From positions 1 through 24,905 of the forward strand of contig JAAAJB010000532.1 in assembly GCA_016098155.1 (NCBI GenBank): a stretch of DNA of 24,905 nucleotides, read 5' to 3'. The DNA is from Actinomortierella ambigua (taxonomy: Eukaryota; Mortierellomycota; Mortierellomycetes; Mortierellales; Mortierellaceae). The position numbers and the translations under genes are program-made. The notes under the pieces were generated by a model, which was not told the origin of the DNA, searched no databases, and saw only the letters and a list, made by a program, of their open reading frames with translations. Numbering within the stretch: the stretch's first letter is position 1; each line of letters begins with the position of its first letter. Of this stretch, positions 18,109 through 24,905 are shown piece after piece.

Positions 18109-18962
18109 CTTGAGGCGAATGAAGAACGAATGAAGAATTGGCGGGTGTAGATGAATGAATGGGGCAAGGCGACTATGCTTGCTGCACAGTACAGTGTGGG
18201 AGAAGGAGGGTTTGAAGAAGAAGAAGAAGAAGAAGAAGAAGAAGAAGAAGAAGAAGAAGAAAGAAGAAGAGGAGGAAAGATAAAAGAGAGAGACCCGGAA
18301 GAGGAAGAGGAAACACGGGGGAAGGAGATTCCGCGCAAACCAGCCCAACGACACCCGCTCTCCTAACCGCACTGACCGTAGTCGGCACTGACTTCCCAAA
18401 ATGTCCTCCCACCCCCTCTTGCCCTCTTTTCTTCGTCTCCCAGAAGGCAGTGCCAGGCCATGGCGCGCGGTCTCGGCTTATTGGGATTTCTGTATCTGCC
18501 AACACTTGTCATGTGGGCGTACACCCAATGCTTGGTCAATTACTTGCCGGTCTGGCTCCCAAAAGTACGCACCTAAAACATTCTTTTGACCTCGAGCCAC
18601 GCGTCACGTTCGTGGCAAACCTACACGGCCAGATTGCGGGCAAAAACATGAAACATGGAGCAATTCCGACATACGCATCGGAACACCCAAAACCTGTTTT
18701 AGTGAGCTGCTGCAGAGGAAGGCAGGAAAAGTGTCAGACTACTCTCGACAGTCAGAAAGAGGGCACATGTTGAACATTGCGGTGCGGTACATCTGAATCA
18801 TTATTTGTATGCATATAGCCATGTGTTTCCGATGCAAGAGCTCAAGCAGTATCCGAATATCCAGTGGTCCAGGCGACCAAATCGTCATGCCAGACATGGC
18901 AACACATATACACGAGGAACACGCGCTGTCATGACACTCAAATAGTTTATCTCGCCTCAAAT
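18109..18962. other. Intergenic: pyruvate kinase promoter/leader and ATG9 3' region
   Basis: This 854-bp gap contains the GAA repeat at 18214-18261, a purine-rich plus-strand stretch on to about 18330, then mixed sequence. The ATG9 3' UTR should occupy the part next to 18962; a GATAAA variant hexamer sits on the minus strand about 15 nt past the stop. The plus-strand open frames at 18401-18773 have no recognisable domain and I leave them out. Confidence 0.5.
18214..18261 (+). repeat. (GAA)16 microsatellite, (TTC)16 in the pyruvate kinase sense strand
   Basis: Sixteen perfect GAA units, then A and two more GAA, continuing into GAGGAGGAAAG. It begins 106 nt upstream of the pyruvate kinase ATG. 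On the sense strand it is a pure pyrimidine tract, as often found near transcription starts of highly expressed fungal glycolytic genes. Confidence 0.95.
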
Positions 18963-21900
18963 CTACATGTTTACATTGTTCATCTCATAGATCTGATTGA
19001 GTAAACCAAATACGCCCTTCTTTCGTGCATCCCGCTCGTCCTCCATCGAGTCTGCGAGGTCGCCCCCTGTTCGCCTACCCGAGTTGCCTTGATGTGTGTT
19101 ATTGCTGCGGTTGCTGCCCGAGGCGCTTGTCGATGCACCAATCTCGGATACAAACGAATCGCCAAGGTCACTCTTGAATCCACCAGGCGCATTGAGGGAT
19201 GCTCCACGGACATCATCCTCCCGAGGCGATGATGCCCGCTCGCGTTCTCGAGCTGATGGTCCTCTCATGCCACCAACACCACGTCCATCCCCTCGGCCTG
19301 ACGGGGGCAAGTCAAAGTCGACTGTTGTCTTCCTCATGCCAGGTGTCGGCTGTGGCAGCCTCTCCTCATCTTCCTCGTTCGAGCTGCCTGGCTCTCCATA
19401 TCGATAGGCCGCCCGCGTTCGGTGGCTAGTCTGACCCATGTTGGGCTGGTTGGTCACACTAGTAGACCGGCTGCTGGGTCGCATCAGCATCGACCCTGTC
19501 ATGAATCCATGCCGCGACCGCTGAAGTCCATCCAGCTGGTTATGCCGGCCGGGTGGTCCTTGGTAAGGGTATTGCTGATATCCATACTGAGAAGATTGCG
19601 GTTGGTCAAAGATATGGCTGTCGAACTGCTGTAGCTTGGAAAGGTACATTGATCCTGCTGGGTCGGAAGGTTCCCAGTCCGGATTATTTTGCTATTTATC
19701 GTCAGAGGCAAACGCGAATGAAGAGGTCGAAAAAAAAAAAACAATGTCAATGTAAGGAATATGCTTGAAGCGAGGTTCAAGACCATTTTGTAAACACCGT
19801 GCTCACCATACCTTAAAGTTCACAAACGACTTTTCCATTTTGCCTTCGTTGGAGACGAAACGTTCATCTGCTGCAGCTGCAGTTGCGGGAGCTCCATATT
19901 TGACATTGCCATGCCGCTTAAAATCGAAGACGGCAAAGCTACAGACGTAACCGACGCCATCGACATGAACGGTAAACTCGCGGAAAAAGTCGACAATCTT
20001 GTCACTACACTTGGGGAGCGATAAGGCCAGCACAAGCGGCGCCAGTGCCAGGCTGAGATACTCGAGCACAAACATCATAACGTTGTACTCGAACAGCGAC
20101 GCAAATTCGCGACGCACCTCATCCGTATGCAGTTTACCTCGCCATTCATTTGGGAGATAATGTGTGTACTCGACAACACCCTCAAGCAGGAACTCCGGAT
20201 CAAAGGCCTCGGTTTCATCCGGAATCATGCCGCGACTAATCGCCATGATGGTGCCAAAGAGACCCAGATAGAAAAACACTGTCCTGTCGGACGTGATCTC
20301 GAGTCCAAGAAGTAGATCTTGATCAAAGATTGTCATCAACGCGAGAACTGCTGCAAATGCGCCTGAAACAAAGGCCACAAATCGGGCCACAAGGATCGTC
20401 TTCTCCTTGGGGAACTGGTTCATATACTTGAGTGCCCACGGATAGCTGGCGTTGATACGTGCTTCAAAGAGATGAGGAAGCTCATTAAACTCTTTGAACC
20501 TCCATCTGGCCACGGGTGTGTATTGCCTTGCACCAATAGACCCAGGATTCTTGTGATACTCCTATTGACGTAGTAGCATTGATGAAAGTAGGAGACATAA
20601 GTGTCGCTTTCACAGTTTCACGTTGTTCGACTAGAGACTTTCCAATATGTTCAGTGCATACCTCAAAGTAGCGAAAGAAAAAGTAAAGGATCAAGTATAT
20701 CGAGATGAACGGTGCAAAGACAATGATGATCAATGTCATAAACTGGAAGCGTCGACGAAGGCTATTTGAAGTTCCAAGGTGACTCTGATAAGTCATGGGA
20801 AACATCCATGGGTATTCCTCGTGATAGACAGTGTGCAAAGTCCCTCCTCCTCTTACCCGACACTGAGTTCATTTCGTCGAGAATCCTTGAGGAATCGCTT
20901 CCGGATCTGACCTCGCTCATCAAAGACATATCCGAGAATACAAAAACTCAGACTCCATTCCAAAATCTTGGTAAGCATTGGTGGTCGAGTTCGAAGGAAC
21001 GGCAGGGGGGTGGTTAGATCAAGCAAGTCTTTGTTGAACATGGCAATCATATAGTTTTCCTTGCGCATAATGCGGTTGGCGATATCATGCGCGTTGAGAC
21101 GTTGCGTTGTTGTCGTCTGGATGGTTGCTGTGGTGGTCGTATTCGGGTTGCTATCCCGAATCTTGATGATCCTTGACACGATCTCTTGCCATGACACGGT
21201 TTGAATGTCCTCCTAGGTAGAGTCAAAATTGTGAGGGGCGGATTAGAATTCATCTGTACTGTACCATTGGAAGAGAGAGCGTTCTTCTAAGAGAGAGCGT
21301 TCTTGCAGGTTGTGGCAGCCACTCACATCTGGAATCTGTAATAGATAAGTGTAGAAGTTCCACATGTCGATGAGCTGTGGAATCTCTGTCAACAACCGGG
21401 CAAGCTGGCCTAGCCAGAATGCCATGAATAGCAGCAGGACTACCCAAGTGCCTGTCGATAGCCTAGGAAGGAAGGGGGGAAATCAACGGGTGAGATGTCC
21501 TGCAATCAGCCAACAGCAAATACACCGAAACATTTCCCAGCCTGTTGGGCATACCTGCTCATGCACCTCGGTATGAGGACTTCACTCATATGCTTAGAGT
21601 GTCGAAGGTTAGGATAATCGACACATCCCACCAAGAACGTCGCAAAGCCAATGACAAATGCAAAGGTCCTGTCCAATAGAGAGAAAAAAAAAAAGTCCGT
21701 CAGTGGTCACTTTCTTTTCGTACAATAAACGCGATCGTGCAATCCTTCCAGGTCTTACAGCAGTCGCAGACACCGCTCGAGAAGGATAGTATACATTCCC
21801 TTGCCGATGTAGTACTCGTACACCTATGAGAATTGGTGGGACACAAACTCAGTTTAGCATTCCTTCCAGTTGATTGCCATTTGCCACCACCTTGGCTAGA

Positions 21901-22928
21901 CAACTAATGGAGTCAATTAGCAATGTCAGCCCCTCAGAGAGCCTCGAAGTGCATACCCTTGCCAAGAAGTTGTCCAGATTCTCAACATTGACCCATTTCC
22001 ACATGGCTAGCTCGGCCGCATTCATTCCTGGTCGTTTGTACCCCTGGCTTCTACGACCGTGTGATGTCCGCCAGCGACCTCGGCCTTCTTCTAGGTTATT
22101 GTCATGGTCGTTGCCTCCTCGGTTCATTTCAATCATGAGCGATGCAGGTGCTTCATGCTCGGTGCCTTGGTCGTTGTTGTAGAGTTGGTCAGACGACGTC
22201 GACGACGACGAAGACGACGAGTCATGAGAGTATCGATTCCCGTTCTTTGGCCCCGACGTGGCACCAACGTAGTACTGTTGTTGGCGGAGCTGATGTTGAT
22301 GCTGTGGGCGGTGTAGTTGTTGTTGCTGAATGCTGCCAGAAGGGCCGGCTGCCAGAAAGGCTGCGCTACCAGTGCCGCCAGAGGGGAATGTGGAGGCAAA
22401 GGACAATCGGTTGGTCGAGAGAGGGCTTTTGAGTGCTGCCGAGTTCGGACCAGTGAAGCGATCGTCAGCGGAGGAGGACGCATATAGGAGCTGCCTCGAG
22501 TCACTGTCGTCCTCATCTTCCTCCTCCTCTTCGTCCTCGTCGCCCCCGCCCAATCCATACACATTCTGTTGTAGAGCAGGTGGCGGGCCAGAGTGTATTT
22601 GGTGAGAGGAAGAACCAGGAGCGATCTGATCCAACGGCTGCTCAAGGTAAGCCCTTCCTGGATCATCGGTCTCTGCGTCGTCTGTGTCGTCTGGGGGTGC
22701 GCTGTATCCGCGCTCGTTTAGAGCTGCGTCATCGTGATAATCCTCACCAAGCAGCTGGCTCCCATAGCGCCGCTGGAAGTCTTGAAGGACCGGTGTGAAC
22801 AGCGGCATGAGTGGGGCCGGCGGATGCAATGAGGGGTTGTTACTTGAAGCCGCATTGCTGCGGGTTGACAAGTCTGAAGCTGATGCAGAGGCATTCGACT
22901 CTGAAGGTTCATGGCCGTCGTGTGACAT
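18963..22928 (-). CDS. ATG9: Autophagy protein 9 (lipid scramblase)
   Basis: Eight exons: 22928-21957, 21823-21759, 21668-21555, 21462-21327, 21212-20857, 20761-20662, 20561-19812, 19691-18963; all GT-AG with matching phases, 1073 aa. ATG9 is the only conserved multi-pass membrane protein of the core autophagy machinery; it travels in Golgi-derived vesicles and moves lipids between leaflets during phagophore growth with ATG2. Conserved blocks are NVENLDNFLARVYEYYIGKG, LIPRCMSRLSTGTW, NAHDIANRIMRKENYMIAMF, RFKEFNELPHLFEARINASY, EYTHYLPNEW, KLHTDEVRREF, DFFREFTVHVDGVGYVCSFA and VFDFKRHGN. Clear membrane segments lie near residues 343-363, 388-410, 556-580 and 638-660. The first 300 residues are disordered and acidic, rich in Ser and Gln; residues 832 on form a long Gly/Ser/Arg-rich tail ending in a short helix-like GVFGLLNQIYEM. 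A Thr-rich insert precedes NAHDIANR. Confidence 0.96.
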
Positions 22929-23299
22929 GTCTTGCTAGCGAGTGAGCACCTTGCCCTTGCTTTAATTGAGCTAGTGGGGAAAGGTTGTAAATGGAGGTGA
23001 AGAGAATGGGGAGGGAGACAAAGAAAAGGAGGAGGGGGATTGCGTATATTGAGAAAAAGAGCTACTGGGAGAGTGTCGACATGGCGGACAGTCTGCCACC
23101 GCCACTGAAAAGGAAAGAAAGGTGTGCACGAGACAAATTTGCATGCAAACGTGGTCAAAAATTAGAGACAAACCCTCTCGTTGGGCGCGATTTTCATGTC
23201 GCTGCATTACCCCGCTTCCGCGCTGGGTAGGACGCTGGCTATTTACCATGTTGGAGAAAAAGCATCGCAGACGACAGTTTGCCTGCCCATACAAGTTGT
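22929..23299. other. ATG9 upstream region
   Basis: 22990-23035 is purine-rich on the plus strand, giving a C/T-rich tract 60-110 nt upstream of the ATG9 ATG. An AATATA sequence lies on the minus strand near 23043-23050. I see no coding sequence. Confidence 0.45.
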
Positions 23300-23594
23300 T
23301 CATACAAGACTGCATATCGAACGAATGCCACCAGACGATGTACAAAAGTCGTTCATGATTCTCATCCCCTCTTTGACTTCGCTGCGAATCTCGACGGATA
23401 TGACGAGGGCAATGATGACGATGGCAAGACTAACGAAGGTTGCTCCAATCGCCTTCCTGTCGTTCAGCCACTAAGGCTCACACTAACATCTTATGTTTCT
23501 CTATCTTTGTGCGTCTTTAGCTTCACGACAGTGTATTTGAGGGTGGGTGCCGAATGTAGGCGCCAGACACCTTAATCCGTGAATGTCTAGACAT
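23300..23594 (-). CDS. Candidate small single-pass membrane protein (two exons)
   Basis: Exon 1 at 23594-23571 codes MSRHSRIK; a 100-nt intron with a weak GT donor (GTGTCT) and acceptor CCTTAG follows; exon 2 is 23470-23300. The joined frame gives 64 aa: a basic N-terminus (MSRHSRIKWLNDRK), one hydrophobic helix of about 20 residues (AIGATFVSLAIVIIALVISV), and a charged helix-like tail (EIRSEVKEGMRIMNDF). An in-frame TGA precedes the ATG. The positive-inside pattern and C/G-rich third positions in the helix support coding. I do not recognise a family. Exon 1 is weak; exon 2 might instead belong to a different or decayed gene. It conflicts with the opposite-strand candidate at 23593-23964, because the two start codons overlap. 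Confidence 0.3.
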
Positions 23595-23964
23595 GTCCTC
23601 CTCGGCTCAAAATCCACCTTCACAGCCTGCTGGTGAGCTAAACAATCAACTGACGGCTATTATGTCCATTGTAGGGTCGTAACTGACTTGAGCCTGCGCA
23701 TAACTAGCAACTAGACAGTTATGGAGCGAGATGAATGGCAAGGTTGAGGCGACGTCAACAACAAAAGGCGAGGAGGACAATGGATGCCTTCGAAAGCGAA
23801 GCAAGACGGCTATACTAGCCATCTTGCCGCCAACGACGAGCTCTCTGAATCTAGAGCAAGCATTGGAACTAGGGTATGAAAGAGAGCTGTGTCAACAGCA
23901 ATCGACGTATCGACACTTTGAACAAGGAGGAGTATCTTCTACTACTATTGCCACTCTTCTCTGA
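23593..23964 (+). CDS. Candidate small hypothetical protein (two exons)
   Basis: Exon 1 at 23593-23632 (MSSSAQNPPSQPA plus one base) ends at a consensus donor GTGAGC. The acceptor CATAACTAG ends at 23708, and exon 2 at 23709-23964 continues ATRQLWSEMNGKVEA. The total is 98 aa. AATAAA at 23982-23987 lies 18 nt past the stop. The intron is 76 nt. The exon 2 frame is open for 85 codons including its stop and contains a helix-like stretch (SLNLEQALELGYEREL). Other frames in the same stretch also look partly open, so the reading frame is uncertain. No family recognised. Confidence 0.3.
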
Positions 23965-24599
23965 AGTCATACTGTGTCGAGAATAAAACGACAATACACC
24001 TTGAAAGTGGCAGTGCTCGTCTATGGACCGACTCGAGCATTTGGCTCTCTTGCGGTTGTCTGCAGAGAGGGATAGGCATACAAGAAACTGGTGACAGACG
24101 CGTGTTTGTTTGTACTCAAAAGTGTACCTCGACACTCAACAGGGTCTACTGCACTAAAGTGGCCTCCTGCAGGGAAGCAGGGAGCATTCTGTTCAACCAT
24201 CGCACAACCATGCACACAGCACACGAAATGAAGGAATGAATGCTCACCTCGCTCCCCCTCATTGTGTGGCCCACCAACTCTCAGCAAGGAAGCTGTCTCC
24301 GCCTCTCTCTTGTTGAAAGAGAATGAGAGACTTCCTCCCGAGGTGAATGACCCTGAAGGAATACGCGTGGGTTGGACACAGTCAATTGTCCGAGTTCGTT
24401 CACCATTGTCCTCACCTCGCTCATTCATGCATTCAGTCCTTGTGTGTTCGACACAATTCCACCCGGGTGCGCTGTTCATTGCTGCATTGTTTTTTTTATT
24501 ATTCTCCACCAATGTGTTTCTTTCTCCATGCAATGGAATGCATAGCATTGCAATATATTCCTTTTTATTTTTTCTATCTATTTCATTGTCTTTCTATTA
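23965..24599. other. Gene-poor region with T-rich end
   Basis: Open frames exist on both strands (for example minus 24548-24021) but show no domain, signal or splice support. 24485-24600 becomes strongly T-rich (T8 at 24490-24497, then TTTTTATTTTTTCTATC). I see no RNA gene. Confidence 0.4.
23982..23987 (+). terminator. Possible poly(A) signal after the small plus-strand candidate
   Basis: Canonical AATAAA 18 nt after the TGA at 23962-23964. It supports a plus-strand transcript ending here but could be chance in an AT-rich stretch. Confidence 0.25.
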
Positions 24600-24905
24600 G
24601 GCCTAACCTATGAGCAAGAGGCCCTGCAGAGGGGGAGGGGGATAGTGCGAATGCCTGCTGGCGCTGCTTTCTAGCCAGAAAGAGTGCCAGACCGGTCACT
24701 GTCCACACCGTGTAGGGTCAATCCCCTTGCTCACCATGGGGAGATCCCTACTACTGTAATGGTGCGGGCAGGTCCCTCTTCCGGCCCAGCTCGCCGTCCG
24801 TTCTGCCTCCTGGGTTTTCAGGTCCGTAGGGTCACATTGAGCGTATAGCTCAATAAAGCGTCTAGCCCCGTGACCTGAGTGCCAGGAGCCCATACTTGGG
24901 CAGTA
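24600..24905 (-). mobile_element. Possible edge of a dispersed element
   Basis: Composition changes sharply near 24600 from T-rich to GC-rich. Read on the minus strand, a GC-rich segment ends at GGTTAGGCCTAATAG and is followed by an A-rich stretch, as expected for the 3' end and tail of a non-LTR element. A minus-strand frame is open from the window edge to 24696 (visible part from YCPSMGSWHSG to GIDPTRCGQ) with no recognised domain. A perfect 7-bp hairpin is at 24835-24853. No target-site duplication or second end is visible, so this could also be ordinary intergenic sequence. Confidence 0.25.
24835..24853. repeat. Perfect inverted repeat (7-bp stem, 5-nt loop)
   Basis: ATTGAGC at 24835-24841, loop GTATA, then GCTCAAT at 24847-24853. 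It lies in the possible element at the right edge. Its role is unknown. Confidence 0.75.

Noticed and set aside
18401..18773. Plus-strand open frames between pyruvate kinase and ATG9
   Set aside because: No recognisable domain, and they sit in promoter and 3' UTR sequence of the neighbouring genes.
24021..24548. A 175-codon minus-strand open frame
   Set aside because: Composition looks random, there is no domain or signal sequence, and it crosses a T-rich tract. No splice support was found.
24712..24870. Possible tRNA-derived element with A-box-like TAGCTCAAT and B-box-like GGGTCAATCCC
   Set aside because: The two boxes are in the wrong order for a pol III promoter on the plus strand, and no cloverleaf could be drawn.

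Overview
This window is nuclear DNA from an intron-rich, moderately GC-rich fungus. The protein families present, many short introns of about 90-260 nt, and the style of the F-box/leucine-rich proteins fit an early-diverging filamentous fungus. A Mortierellomycetes-type genome is my best guess, made by inference and without a database search. There is no sign of bacterial operons, phage, CRISPR or rRNA.

Layout from left to right. (1) 1-484, minus: N-terminal part of a VIT-domain protein that runs off the left edge, with a TATA box upstream. (2) 939-2555, plus: an intronless F-box/LRR-like protein. (3) 2772-8082, minus: a complete seven-exon gene for the spliceosomal intron-binding helicase Aquarius (1541 aa reconstructed). 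(4) 8240-11098, minus: a second, larger intronless F-box protein whose poly(A) hexamer starts in its own stop codon. (5) 11502-15207, minus: a six-exon scaffold with three SH3 domains, a long Pro/Glu-rich region and a C-terminal coiled coil; the first intron looks like a GC-AG intron lying four bases into the coding sequence. (6) 15713-18108, minus: pyruvate kinase, seven exons, 509 aa. (7) 18963-22928, minus: autophagy scramblase ATG9, eight exons, 1073 aa. (8) 23300-24905: gene-poor; it holds two mutually competing small two-exon candidates on opposite strands around 23593 and, from about 24600, a change of composition next to an A-rich (minus-strand) tract that may be the end of a dispersed element.

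Six of the seven confident genes lie on the minus strand, but each has its own promoter and they do not form a pathway. They are spliceosome, actin/endocytosis-type scaffold, glycolysis, autophagy, ubiquitin-ligase adaptors and a secreted- or vault-type VIT protein. Exon joins were made by hand: every AQR, SH3, PYK and ATG9 junction keeps the reading frame and gives a continuous family-like protein, which is strong internal evidence.

I did not find a convincing new multi-gene system. The items most worth a second look are the GC-AG start-proximal intron, evidence of SH3 exon duplication, the CIN85-like scaffold architecture, pyrimidine-rich tracts upstream of four minus-strand genes, a possible small membrane protein at 23300-23594, and the possible element at the right edge.
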